Shown here: one piece after another, positions 34,235 through 45,636 of the stretch | Numbering within the stretch: position 1 is the first letter of the stretch | Layout of the letters: every line of letters begins with the position of its first letter | Position numbers and translations under genes: made by a program | The notes under the pieces: model-generated | The model's database searches: none | What the model saw: only the letters and a program-made list of their open reading frames with translations | What the model was told of the DNA's origin: nothing | NCBI GenBank assembly: GCA_015179025.1 | Contig: WHUX01000154.1 | Span: 62,001 to 126,000, forward strand | Direction: 5' to 3' | From: Terfezia claveryi | Lineage: Eukaryota; Ascomycota; Pezizomycetes; Pezizales; Pezizaceae | DNA: 64,000 nt

Positions 34235-34784
34235 TCATTCCCTTGTGTTAGCATACCGTACATCACCTAGCAGAAGGTTCACTGTTACTGAGGATGAAAT
34301 ATATAGTTACAAGAACGACCACAACGTGGGGAGGTTTACATCAACGGTCGAAGAGGGACCGCCCTGATGTTATACGATTCCGGTTTAGATGTCAATTACC
34401 AAGGAACACAGATACCCGAACGCCTGACAGCCAAGGTAAATATTGGAATCTTTGGTGAATTAGGTTCCGGTACCCGACTTCCTACCAGTTGAACACCATC
34501 CCACCAGCCAAGTGCTTTTTTTAGGGAACGTTTAGGGCATTTGGTTTTGCTTTGAAGAGTTTTTTTTTTTTCTTTCTATGTTGTATAGTTGTATGAATTG
34601 ATTTACGGGGGATTATTGGTAAACTCAAGTGAGGTTAGGAAGGATTTTTCAGGTTTTGTAGGATGTGGGAAGGATTTTTGTTATAGTCATGGTGACGGGT
34701 CTTGTGATTTATTTAAGGTATATTAATATATTTCTTAACCGATATTTGGGTAAGGATTTTGTTTGGCCGTGTAGTACAGATTGC
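34235..34784. other. 3' flank of the H3-like gene
   Basis: No gene is assigned. A frame at about 34309-34490 reads GEVYINGRRGTALMLYDSGL and might be a 3' exon or fragment of another gene. I could not connect it to the H3-like gene with a credible intron. The rest is AT-rich. Confidence 0.3.
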
Positions 34785-34799
34785 TAGTATTGTTCGTCA

Positions 34800-35050
34800 G
34801 CGGGTGGGAGCAATCCGTGACAGTGCAAGCAATCCGTGACAGTGCAAGCAATCCGTGACAGTGCAAGCAATCCGTGACAGTGCAAGCAATCCGTGACAGT
34901 GCAAGCAATCCGTGACAGGCAATCTGGCATAGTGAAAGAAGCAAGGAATCCGTGACAGTGCAAGGAATCCGTGACAGGCAATCGGGCACAGTGCATACAA
35001 TCCGTGATAGTGCAAGGAATACGAGACAAGCAATCTGGCACCGTGCAAGC
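34800..35050. repeat. 19-bp minisatellite GTGCAAGCAATCCGTGACA
   Basis: Six regular units (34806-34915) are followed by several degenerate ones, to about 35050. Because 19 is not a multiple of three, all three frames read as rotated versions of the same peptide. This creates long but meaningless open frames on the minus strand. The unit shares TCCGTGACA with the 28.8-kb array, which also has a 19-bp period. Confidence 0.85.
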
Positions 35051-35179
35051 AACCCGTGAAGGTAGAAAGAATCGGTCATACAAAGACAACCAAGATATAG
35101 GAGAACGGAATGAGGGTGTTAAACGTGATGAGATTATAGAAGAGTCGGGACAAAACAATAAAAAAAAAAAGGAAACAGG

Positions 35180-35337
35180 GTAGGCTTGGCGAGTAATCTG
35201 TAGATCACCGATTAATCGCGAGTCGAGTTGTAGGACAGGAAAGCCGACTCGGCGAGTTGTTGAAACTCCAAAACTCGCTCGCCGAGGCGGGTCTTGGCGA
35301 CCAGGTCCGAGTTGTACTCGCCCCGTGGCGCACACTA
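35180..35337. mobile_element. partial foldback/hAT-like element end
   Basis: The right end, CGCCCCGTGGCGCACACTA (to 35337), is related to the termini of the element at 35990-36607 (TAG.GTGC.CA..CG). The body is rich in ACTCGCC/GGCGAGT words, as in that element. I find no matching left end or target duplication, so it is probably truncated. Confidence 0.45.
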
Positions 35338-37243
35338 TCCATAACCTCTCCTCCTTTTTTAGCTCGGCCAGCTCCTCCAGGACCTCTGCATTTCCCCTGA
35401 TAGCTTCCACTACCTCCATCTCCGTTCTCGGCTCATATATCCTCTTCCATGAGCTCCGCCTGTCCTCCCCCTCTGAATCTCCCTCCTCCCCTTCTATCTT
35501 CTGGTCCTCCTTGACCTTGTCCTGGCCGTGTCCCTCTACTAGTTCCTCTACTAACTCCTCAACCTCCTCCACTGATAGGTCAGTAGGTGGGATACTGTCC
35601 GAAGCCCGTTCTAGCCCCTTCTCCATCTCTTCCGCCCAATCCTTAAGTGCTCGTGGTTTCTTCCTTAACCATTCTCCCTGACTCTCCCCCAGATTCCAGG
35701 CTGGTGGAGTAATCCCGAAGATGTTTGCACTAATGTCCTCCAACCCCCATGGGATAGCCGGCTCCATCAAGTCGACACCCAACTCCTGCCCTAGTACCTT
35801 TAGAGGTTTTGCCTCTAGGGGTTCTAGCTTGCGCCTCTTACCCTTTTTTTTTATATTTTTATAGTCGGAATCCCCCTCCTCATTAACTTCCTCCAACCTA
35901 GCTACCCACTTTGCAGGCTCTCCTTTGGTACCATTCCCCTTGCCTTTTGGGGTCATCAGCATTCAGTGATGTACCATCCCAAATATCACTAGCGTGCGCA
36001 CCGAGGCGAGTTTTCCCCGCGCCGACTCGCCAAGACTCGCGCCGACGGCCGAGTTTTGCCCCACCCTCCAACTCGGCGAGTTGGCTACATAATTCTCTGG
36101 AAAACTCGCGCCAGCGCCGAGTAGCCGACGAGTACTCGCCAAGCCTTTTTGTTACGCAGAATAGGCTGGAAGCCTACCCTTGCCGACCATATATACATGG
36201 AATTCATGCATGCACGGCCTCTATATTGTGTATTCGCGGCCTCTATATATATATGTAAATCTGGCATTCGCGGCCTCTATATATACATGGATTCGATATA
36301 TACTAGCCGTGAATGCACGAACTCCATGTATATATATAAGCTACGAATGCATGATTTCCATGTATATATATAAGCCGCGAATGCACGAATTCCATGTATA
36401 TATATAAGCTGTGAATGCACGAATTTCATGTATATATGAGCTAGGCTTCTAGCCTATTCCCCGTAACAAAAGGGCTTGGCGAGTACTCACGAGTAGCCGG
36501 CGAGTCGGCGCGAGTTGGCTTCTCATTGATTGCCATCGGCGCGAGTCGGTGTCGAGTAGGAAAAATAGTTGGCAAACTCGCCTCGACTCGGGCCGATGTG
36601 CACACTAAATATCACCCCTCCCATCACCTTGGCGGGTCTGACTGTGATGCTCTCTAGCATACCATCCTCCTTGAGTGCTGTCTGATAGTCCACCTCATAA
36701 CCGTTGAGCTGTCCATTGGCCACCCCGTCCTGGATAGCAATTGCTCTAGACAGTAACTCAACCGCTCTGTCTACAGATTGCTGGTCAGTTACCCTGATCA
36801 CCTCTTCCTTTTCCCTAAGGTCTCTCTCAGCCTGAGAAATATACCTACTTTAGTCCCCCTCGCCCTGCCAATTCTCCCTTGCTTGTTCCGTATTTGACAC
36901 TGCTTACTTGAGAGCCTTCACCCCCCTTTCGCTAAACTCCAGAATTCCAGCCTAGCCGGTCACGTTCTCCAGAACATACTGCCTTCTCCCCTTCACCCCC
37001 TCCTCACTACAAAATTCCAGAAGCAGCTTGCAGCTGCCCTTGCCCCAGTTCTTGATGGGGCCGAAGATGACACCCCTTGAAGGAGGTGCCATAGTCAGAA
37101 ATAACTGCCCTGGAGCTAGTTATATGTGCTAAAAAAGAAAACTTAACGGATCTTGATATGATTGTTGCCCTGTCAACAATTAATTCCAATACGTAGACTT
37201 TGACTAGTGGACCAGGCCAATCCGGTTGGGGTGGTTGCCACAT
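35338..37243 (-). pseudogene. degenerate retroelement ORF1/gag-like reading frame, interrupted by a hAT-like element
   Basis: Minus-strand protein blocks, in order: APPSRGVIFGPIKNWGKGSC (near 37040-37090), YVLENVTG, QAERDLREKEEVIRVTDQQS, then the block 36523-36801 (SVDRAVELLSRAIAIQDGVA, VRPAKVMGGVIFS). After the inserted element come WDGTSLNADDPK and the long block to 35338 (PAKWVARLEEVNEEGD, LSVEEVEELVEELVEG, SSWKRIYEPRTEMEVVEAI). In-frame stops and frame changes separate them. The acidic, coiled-coil-prone character suggests a structural ORF1/gag protein of a retroelement; I could not assign the family. The open frame extends left of 35338 only through an inserted element and a minisatellite. 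Confidence 0.5.
35990..36607. mobile_element. hAT-like foldback element (618 bp)
   Basis: Ends TAGCGTGCGCACCG (left) and TAGTGTGCACATCG (reverse complement of right) are flanked by the 8-bp duplication AATATCAC (35982-35989 and 36608-36615). TAG-type ends with 8-bp duplications are characteristic of hAT elements. Long subterminal inverted arms are visible: GTACTCGCCAAGCC, then TTTTGTTACG and AATAGGCT..AAGCCTA, near 36130-36180 and 36430-36490. The centre is an AT-rich repeat of CATGAATTCCATGTATATAT type. No coding capacity. It interrupts the ORF1-like relic. Confidence 0.72.
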
Positions 37244-38813
37244 ATCTTAGTCAGAGAAAAAGCCCCGCACTTAAGGGTGGTGGAGTTCGAGAACTTGACC
37301 CTTGAGGGATTGCGTGTTTCTGAATAGAAGGAATAGGAAAATTAGTTGGCCTTGCTCGTACAAGCATGCTAAACAACTTAAGCTTGTCTACGATGTTGGG
37401 GTCGCCCTAGGTGTCGAGTTCGTCCAGTCACTCAGTCCTTGGGAGTTGATGTCGCGCATATGAACATATGTGGCATGTTATTACCTTTATAGGGGGTAGA
37501 AAACAAGAAGCATTCAAGAATTAACACTCACCCTTGGATATGATTTGCTTCCCACATCTAGATATTCAAGTTTGGGTTCTGCCGCAAAGGGCTAGGTAGT
37601 CTATCAGTTCTGTGTTTCATAGCTATGCTAGAGGATAGTACATTTGTAGTATGGACTGCTCAAAACTTTGCTACCAATTTTATTTAATGGAACATGATGT
37701 ATCAGGTTATACTGCAGACTTCTTGCTTGTTTTGAGATATATGGTAGGCTCATAGCATTAAAACAGCGCTGAAGTGAAATTGGGCTATTCTCAGATTCAT
37801 ATGCAATATAGTATATATACATTATATACATGTACATATATAGATATAGAATATCTACTCATCTAAATGGGGGGTCTTGAAGTCTTATGTCATAGGTATA
37901 TAAGCCTGTAATAAGGATCGCTGATTACTCCTTAATTGCCAATGTGAGTGTTAGACTGCATAATACTGCAGTCCTAAAACACGTGTAAGTTATAGAGCAA
38001 TATACCGTAATATGTAAAATATGCATCTAAGAGTACGGTCGATAGATTTGGTAATAATGCATGTCATGTAATCTAAGAATATGACTGTCATTCATTGGAT
38101 TCAGAAATGAAAAAGCGTCGTTTCCAAATGTGAGGCGTACGTATATTGTGAGTCTTCCCACAGCGAGGACCAAGGTATAGAACCCCCAGCTGCCCCTATC
38201 AGATACCCAGTACGTGTAATGGATTATATAATGTCCATAATAAGAGGGTTCTGATTTATACCTACATTTTTTCTAGTTTTAGTCCATGGCTATTACCAGA
38301 AATAACCACACTGAACAATTCTTGTATTAAAACCTCCGTAACCGGTAACTGTGAACATAACTTCAACGTAAGTCCACAGTTCTATGAGTGGTATTATGGA
38401 TGTTTGTCTTAGCAGTTTAGTGGGTGAATTAACGTCCCGCATAAATATTGTAATTCGATCAAGGGTAATCGGGTCAATGCCACCAAGTAAGTTTCATGGA
38501 CTAATCCTGAATCAATAGAAATAGCCAGCTTGCTGAAGTTTTTCTCCCACGAACACATCTTACGAACAACTATATCGCAGAACACACAATGCCACTAACA
38601 GGTAGCTATAAAGAAAGTATAGAGCATAGTAAAGCTATTTCATAGCAACTTTTTTTTTTTTCCCCCAAAAAAAATAATAGTCTTATACCCGCAATCAACC
38701 TAAGTTGTGATGGGGATTCATAGCAACTGGAATCGAGGCGAGGTAAAAGCGAATCAGTCTACATATCCCTACATAGTTCTTCATAGCCATAGATTGAGTC
38801 CTTAGGGTTGAAA
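37244..38813. other. intergenic, AT-rich
   Basis: No gene or recognised repeat. Several hundred bases are AT-rich with TATATACATGTACATATATAG palindromes near 37815-37845. A run of T, C and A homopolymers lies at about 38651-38680. The last part should hold the 3' untranslated region of the GMC oxidoreductase. Confidence 0.35.
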
Positions 38814-41245
38814 CTAGTTGTCCGACATTCCCAACCCAAGCTCTTTGGCGACAATCTCCGCAGCTTTACCGCCGAGCAGCAGTGCAGTGCTATATGTATT
38901 TGCGCCGACATTCTCTGGACATATTGAGAGATCTTCAAACGGCTTGTCAGTAAAGGACATCAAAGGTATAGCTTCCATGTGTAAGAACACAGCCATTGAA
39001 GCTACTCACCAGCTACCTTCAACCCCTGTACTCCGTATACATTCAAGTTTCCATCTACAACTCCGCCTTGTTCCCTAGGTCTCATTGCAGCCGTTCCTAG
39101 CCAGTGCCATACAGGAAAGAAGTTTGCTTTCACCCATTCCCCAATGACCTTATTATCCTCTTCGGTGTATACCACTTTGCTATTTGCAATCTCGACACGC
39201 TGTTCGGCTGTAGGGTACTCAACGCAACGTGCTGCGGAAGCCTCCGGAAAAGGTGGATGGAATTCACGAACTTCGCCACGAAAACTGGGCATGCGCCGCG
39301 CAAACTCACGTTGGTGCTTGTAAGCTAGGATATGTGGTGGCAAGTCGCGAGGATCAAACAGGTATTGTGGTCTGAATTTTGGGAAGGCGTTGATGCTGGA
39401 GCTGGTAATATGGATACTCCCTCGGGAGACAGGGTACAATATGTATGGGATGAATATCTTATAGGAATACTCTGGAGTAAGAAATGTCCATTGTGGGTCG
39501 TTTATAGGACGTTCGAGAAAACAACTGATGCTAATATTTCACAGACATCATAAACCAGTTAGAATCTATTTTTGCCGGCCACAGAGCCCTTTCGAGCGAA
39601 CTTACAATAGAGACTTATCAGGTGCGTTGAGATAGTATACATTCCATAACTTACGGAAAGCAGGCCCCATCTCCTGGAGCTCCTCCTCAGTAGGCCTTAT
39701 CCTCCCCGCGCCCCCAATGAAGTTCATTGAATGTGGCCCTTTACCACCTTGCTTGAAGTCTTCATCGGCCTCAAGCATTGCCGCGGGATCATCCCTCAAA
39801 TAGTCGTTATAGTGCGGAAGCGTGTCCTTGTCGAACCTGTAGAAATATTGACTGCCAGCCAAGTGGTCTTGTAAATTTTCACCCACCCCCGGAAGGTCAA
39901 CCAAACACTCCACGTTGGCCTTTCGTAGTATTTCTGGAGACCCAATCCCGGAGCGTTCGAGAAGTTGTGGAGTATTGGCTGTTCCAGCCGTTAGCACAAC
40001 CATCGAGCGGGCTCGGATTGACCTGACAACAGGATGTGAAGGCGCATTCGCGTTTGTGGTTTTCGAGCCTACACTTTGAGGCCTGCCTAAGGGTAAATCT
40101 AGTTTTATCGGCTCTGTGACACTAGTGGTGTGGCTATGGGCAATTTCGACCCCCGTAGCTCTACCTCCGCTGATTATAACACGCACGACTCTGTGCTCGC
40201 AGAGAACGGTGAGGCCATTATTAGAGTGTTCAGAGATATTAGGGTGAATGTATCTGTGTGCGGGGTCTTGACGATGGCCGGTAACTGGGTCAATCCACTT
40301 TGGCCACTCCTATGGTACCTCAAACTAGGTGGTTAGCCATTGGGAAGTTCAGATGATACACTTATTTGATAATCTTCAAGTAAATATAGATATTGGTTAT
40401 ACTCACCGAGAAGCCAGCCCCATTTCTCAAATTCTGCATGTCAGCAGCAATAGGGTACCCCAGTTTTTGTGCTGCATGATAGACTTCACCAGCATTTGGA
40501 TCACTCTGTTCTCTGAAGTCAGGCCCATGGGATACTGCAAAAGGCCCCGAGAATCCATGGACACTCTGGTCGGGATTTGGATCACGTGTAAATTGATAAT
40601 TTTCGATCTATCAGTATTTATAGAGGTTAGTTGATTATTGTTCCGGGGCAACTTCACAATATGAACCGGTTGCCACAGGGTTCTACCTTACGAAGAATTG
40701 GTACCAGGTCCTCTGCATACCATCCTTCCGTCCTCCAATCATCAAAGTCGCTATCACAAACTTTGTCAGTATTTCATAGCTACTTTGCACTTCAGTTGCG
40801 GGAACAAATACACACCTTGCACTTGCCCGTGTATACATCATGAAATTCACACTTCCTCCTCCACCGAGAATATTTGGAACGGCTACTTCAATCTCTCTTC
40901 CGCAATGGTCTAAATTGCCTTTGATACTGTTGAAATAACCCGAGTTGGGATTGAGATTGGCCCAATACCGCCCAGGGCGGACCACATTGGGGTCATTGTG
41001 GTTATCACGCCCGGACTCGATAAGAAGAATTGAAAGACGTCGGCCTTCCTGACGTGCCGTTTCACAGAGCCTACCCGCAAGAACGCATCCGGATGAGCCA
41101 CCTGTAACGTATGGTCAAATTAAGAACTCTTTTTTCTAGGTGGTGACAAAGTGAGTAAAGGTGAGAATTATGGCAAAGACCTACCTCCAACAATTATGAT
41201 ATCGTATTCATCGCCAACGATCATGGGATCGTTTGCCAGCGGCAT
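38814..41245 (-). CDS. GMC oxidoreductase, alcohol (methanol) oxidase type
   Basis: Seven exons (41245-41185, 41101-40816, 40750-40687, 40607-40407, 40309-39606, 39530-39010, 38932-38814) join in phase to 651 residues; alcohol oxidases are usually about 660. The first splice builds the FAD-binding motif YDIIIVGGGSSGCVLAGRL. Next come PNILGGGGSVNFMMYTRASA, SDFDDWRTEGWY, NGAGFSEWPKWIDPVTGHRQ, the second GMC signature (GTANTPQLLERSGIG), IRPTEEELQEMG and RPINDPQWTFLTPEYSYK. The catalytic His is in VWHWLGTAAMRPREQGG, and the C-terminal Asn in LSICPENVGANTYSTALLLG. The family oxidises short primary alcohols to aldehydes and H2O2 using FAD. Peroxisomal members end in a PTS1 tripeptide; this one ends GMSDN and shows none. 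The real substrate is unknown. The gene looks intact. Confidence 0.92.
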
Positions 41246-42490
41246 CTTGGAATGTGTAAGGACTAGTTCCGAGCTTATAATATAGTGGATGGCAGGACTG
41301 GGAGATAGTTCCACTTGCTTTTAAAGATGGAATTTAACTCCGTTTTCTTCTTTCTGCGACGATGTTGAAGGTTTCAATTTGGCAGAACCCACGAAGGATC
41401 TGGTACAAATGGGTAAAGCGAGGTCTCATCCCAGGCCTTGCGGAAGAAAGTGCGAAGAAAGTGCGAACGAGAATATGTATACACCTGAGGCTATCGTCCT
41501 AGGCCTCGGTATCGCTAGTTCTGGTAATTGGTCAATTAGCCGACCCTTCTTACAGAAGTAATGTTCGAACTCTCGTTCCCTGATGCTAGATCCGGTATAA
41601 TTCAGCATGAGTGAGACGGGAGCTTGCACCAAAGCAACTCAAAGGTAGTCTCGTGCCTGAAAGGTTCTTTTCCACATTCCTAATTGGGATTACTGTAACG
41701 GGCTTGGCAGAATATGATGTAACTGTATAATAGGTATGCAGATATATACCGAATGATGTTGCTCTAGGCACACATCATGATGCAGCAATTCAAGGCATCA
41801 TCCTTCTAACCCCACACCAACCTCCATATAGTAGTACAGTGCACTAACATTATGATCGATATTGTGGTACAATAGATTACCACATGGTTGCATCAGTTGG
41901 CATTCCTGGGTAATTTGGTGCATTATGCTGCTGGACTCGTTCAGTTGCAGGACTCTTCACAGGTCTGTTGCTCTCAACCGAACATACTTCATTAGGTACC
42001 GGTAAGTTGTTAGCCCCATATATTTCCCAATCTTAACAATCCATTTTTTTGAGGTCTTAGGCTATCCTTACAAAATTCATATCTGGGAAAGCGGTAGGCT
42101 TCTGGTGATATGGGAATATGAGTATTATATAACAGCTCAGAACGAGATATATATTTAGTACTAAGAGGTTTTTTATTTACTCTTATCATGGGCTTGGTCT
42201 TACACTGTTCTTGGCCTTTTTTTTTTCTGTTTTCGTTTATACCCGTATTCGGCCCAAGATCATGATGGGGCTCCGAAGCCTCCCTTAAAAGGTTCGACCT
42301 ATGCTTTCGGAACAAGAAGTGAAAAGGCTACGTACAACTGCATGTCGCCAACGTAAAGAACTGTGAAAGACCCAAATCACCAACCCAAGTAACCCTGCAA
42401 CCCTAACCTCCGGCCTCCTTCCTCTGTCAAAATTATATACTTCCGTAGGCAGCCAGCGTCCTCAAACCTTCATCACCAACCGACCGCCCT
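41246..42490. other. intergenic, upstream of the GMC gene
   Basis: No supported gene. The first 150 bp should contain the GMC promoter. Short open frames (41379-41561 plus; 42010-42315 minus) have no recognisable features. No known repeat is seen. Confidence 0.3.
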
Positions 42491-43120
42491 GTACATGGAA
42501 GGAGACCGGACTAGTAAGGAAAAATACTACCAAGCTGGTAGCCCCGTTTATTTTCCTATGACCTCCCAGGAGCCAACGTGCCCCCATGATCCCCCATTTC
42601 TGTTTTCTTCACATCATGTATTGTATGTATCTGCCATGGATCGGTGGCAGGGTATTCCATGCACAGAAACTGCCTTCGTGTCGACGTCTTCCTCGGAATC
42701 AACTGGTTTTTTGGCTTTTTGTATTTGGCAGTCGGGGATTTCGCTGCTTTAGGTCCTACCGGGCGTCTGGCTGTTTTTTGGTGACGGGAGGTATCACCGC
42801 GACCTCGTCCTTTACCACAACCTCTAATTCCTTCTCGTAATCAGATAGGTCCTCATAAGGAGATAACCTTCCCTCATCGAGCATTTCTTCATCCTCTTGA
42901 ATCTTTTTGGCAAATTGTGTAAATCACCCGCCGGCATGCTGTCCTTGGCCCTCTCTTTCCCCTTCCCCTTCTCCTTGTCCTTCCGCCTTCTCTTCCTTTC
43001 TATCGCCTGTTCCAACTCCCCTACCTCTGCCACCTCTACTACCATTATTATTAACTCCATTGAGGCATCTTTGACCGGAGATGCCTGTACAGTACGGTCC
43101 GCCATTTCCACTCCCCTCCT
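42491..43120 (-). pseudogene. degenerate ORF, Lys/Glu-rich, retroelement-like
   Basis: On the minus strand 42824-43111 encodes VVEVAEVGELEQAIERKRRR and KDKEKGKGKERAKD. It continues after a frame change as DEEMLDEGRLSPYEDLSDYE and VKDEVAVIPPVTKKQPDA. The highly charged composition resembles gag/ORF1 regions elsewhere in the window, but I cannot name the family. A gypsy-type LTR begins 60 bp beyond it. Confidence 0.35.
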
Positions 43121-43176
43121 AACTGTCTGCTAACATTAGGGAAGTTCTCAACCCCTCTAGTTCTTCCCTAGCTATG

Positions 43177-43800
43177 TGTAACAATTGTCTCTCCCTGGGT
43201 TCTGTTTTGAGAGTCGGACAGATTCTTGTCCGACTCTCGTTATTGTCCTTATTGTTCATTGTTATCTCTCTTCGTTCCTGTTTTGAGAGTCGGACGGATT
43301 CTCGTCCGACTCTCGTTATTGTCACCATTGTCTTTGTCATCACCTGCGATCGCAGGTGATGGGGGGATTGTCAGGGCCTTCGTGTTGCCTATCTCGGGAA
43401 GCTTATTCCCATTGTCAGTCTTGGCTCGATAAGCCAATATGTATATATAGCTCCTTGCCCTCGTACTGTCGTTGGATCCCTATCCAACGTCTTGTATACT
43501 CAATACAGACCTTGCCTCCCTCCCACGCTGGTGCACCTTCCTCGTGCACCCCCTTGCCTCATTGTCCAAGCTTTACAGCGCAGCTGCCCCCAACGTCAGA
43601 CTCTAACACACGCGGCAAAACCTCCGCGTGTCTTCCACCGATCTTGCCCTCCGTGACATCGTCCGTGACATCCGTGACAGGTGTCCGTGACAACTTCCCC
43701 TTGCCCCCTAATCACACACGTAGCCTCTCCTACGTGTGCGACTCCCCCGCCCATTGCCCAGGTGTACCCCTTGGTCGCCCCCCCCAGTGCCCCCGTTACA
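43177..43800 (+). repeat. Ty3/gypsy LTR (solo or remnant)
   Basis: The sequence parallels the LTR at 61122-61698 in the same order: an inverted pair near the start, TTGGATCCCTATCCAACGTC (TTGGATCTCCATCCAACGTC in the other copy), AATACAGACCTTGCCTC, ACACACGTAGC, AGGTGTACCCCTT and a CGTTACA end. A putative TG start is at 43177. The first 170 bp contain two copies of a segment with GAGAGTCGGAC facing GTCCGACTCTC, a strong hairpin. Three 17-bp units built on CGTTACACTATGCC follow at 43794-43840. No internal region with gag is attached, so it may be a solo LTR. Confidence 0.65.
43655..43692. repeat. short TCCGTGACA cluster inside the gypsy LTR
   Basis: Four copies of the CCGTGACA word occur in under 40 bp (CTCCGTGACATCGTCCGTGA and onward). 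This part of the LTR is absent from the other gypsy LTR at 61.1 kb, so the cluster is an addition. It shares its core with the arrays in the 28.8-35 kb island. Confidence 0.6.
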
Positions 43801-43839
43801 CTATGCCCCCGTTACACTATGCCCTCGTTACACTATGCC

Positions 43840-44215
43840 TCCAACTGTAAACTCTCCTCTTCCAAGTTCACCACCTGAGCCTCAAGCCTTTCGATCTGGA
43901 TGCATTCCGCCCTGCTTCCCAATCTAAGGTTGAGTGCTTCTACCTTCCCCCCTGCTGACGCTGAAAGGATCTCGGTTGGCCCTGCCTCTTGAGCATCCAA
44001 CAAATTTAGCTAAAAATTGAAATGTTATAGCTCTGCCTTCAGCCTGGGTATCTCTCCCTTTTGTATGTCCTCCTAAACTCCACCCGATCTAGCATCTCCT
44101 GTAATTCCCCACTGTTTGTTTTCGAATTTTCTAACAATGCCATCCTCTCCTTCTCTAAATTCTGTATCCTCTCCTCCGCATTTGCCTCAGCAAGGTGTTG
44201 TCGCTGAAAAAAAGA
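43840..44215 (-). pseudogene. degenerate coiled-coil ORF fragment
   Basis: The minus strand reads AEERIQNLEKERMALLENSK, LQEMLDRVEFRRTYKREIPR, LNLLDAQEAG and ERLEAQVVNLEESLQLEA. The heptad-like Leu/Glu pattern suggests a coiled coil. At least two stops interrupt the frame. It is likely part of the gag/ORF1 of an unidentified element. Confidence 0.35.
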
Positions 44216-45636
44216 TGGTTGTGTTATTAATCACTGGAACATCGAGAATGTTAATACATCTTAGAGATCGATTGCTTCTTACTCTGGTTAGCATACATGA
44301 CCCACGCCAATATACCAGTTGGTCAACTGAGGCGCCGGATTGCAGTTATCGGTATACGTACTTAGATTTATATACATAAATTACCTAAATCATAGTTATT
44401 GTACTTGCTCAATCTGGAGATTAGAAAGTTCTTATTTATGCAGAACTGCTCGTACCTCAATTCTGCCAAGACTATAACCAAACCAAGTATGGCAGTGACT
44501 TCTACATCTGGCAGTTACCCTTGTTTGGATTCCTCCCCATACCGTACTACGTTCATCGTCGAACTTTGAATTAAGGCACGATGTTACTCTCCTGTGCTGT
44601 CAAAGACAAGTAGCATACGGTAAAGCGGGATCAGTATTCAACTAATAACTTTCTGACTGAAGATGTGCAAATATATAGGTTGAGTCATCAGGACGTCAGC
44701 CTCGTATATACAAAGTAGCATATAGTCTCATGCCAAGCCTCTACGAGCAAAGTTAGCTTCGCATTTGCTGAGAAGAGTCTTGATTCTTAAAGCAAGTAGC
44801 CCGTTGCCGTCAACAACAATTTCTGAAGCTCCGTTGCCAGGAAAACATCGTCGACGTCAACGCTACTTGCGACAAGCGACCTAGCCTCGACCTTAACTCT
44901 GTTGTGATTTGTAGTAATTTGGTTAGTGAGATAGAGATTAAATCACACCACTTGAATCTTTTATTTATGTTGAACTTGTGAACACCTCGACACCTAGTAC
45001 TTGAACATATAAAATGGCAGCCCCTGCCAATAAAGCAGGCTAGACGATGGCCGCAGCAATGATGATGATTTTGTTGACATCAATGCCTTCACAGATGAAG
45101 TGATCAAGCGTGAGAGAGCTGAAGGACAATGAAGAAAGCACTACCTGATTGGAAAGTGACGTGCAGACTACGAAACGCCTGGATCTGATGGCGAAAATGC
45201 CATGAGTAATATGTTGATGAGAGTAAAGGAGGAACCATTCTTATTGACATGGGATAATATCAATCGGAAGATAAGAACTTTGTATGAACTTGGGAATAGT
45301 GCTCTATATACCATAGCGACTATCATTTTCCTCTTACCCATATCCACCATACGGGCCACATCGTGACCATTCCAGAGATCTCATGGAATTCCAGCCTGCC
45401 ACTCTCATAGTTCGATTCCATAAAACTCTAATACTAGTTTCTTAATGTGTTCCATACTGCAGATGTGTGAAGCAAACTTGTTGCGCTCATTATAGTCAAC
45501 GGATTCGCAAAGTCTTTGGCTTTCTGCCGAACCTTTAAACTCGTTACTCAGTAAATCTGGCCCCAGTTCATCTAGATGTATGCTTAGGCTTTGAATTCCC
45601 GGTGCCATTTCGGTCGACCGCCAGCTCAATTGTCTA

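Noticed and set aside
33876..34266. Poly-Leu, Cys-rich and Pro/Ala-rich frames opposite the H3-like tail
   Set aside because: They are antisense readings of the GCA/GGA repeat that encodes the Ala/Gly tail.
34784..35330. Extension of the 392-codon minus-strand frame through the minisatellite (CHGLLALSRIACTVTD repeats)
   Set aside because: A 19-bp repeat reads open in all frames, so the extension is an artefact. Only the part right of 35338 looks like protein.
40309..40330. Premature stop in the GMC gene (FEVP-stop-EWPKW)
   Set aside because: Using the acceptor CCATAG just downstream places the stop inside the intron and restores the family sequence NGAGFSEWPKWIDP.
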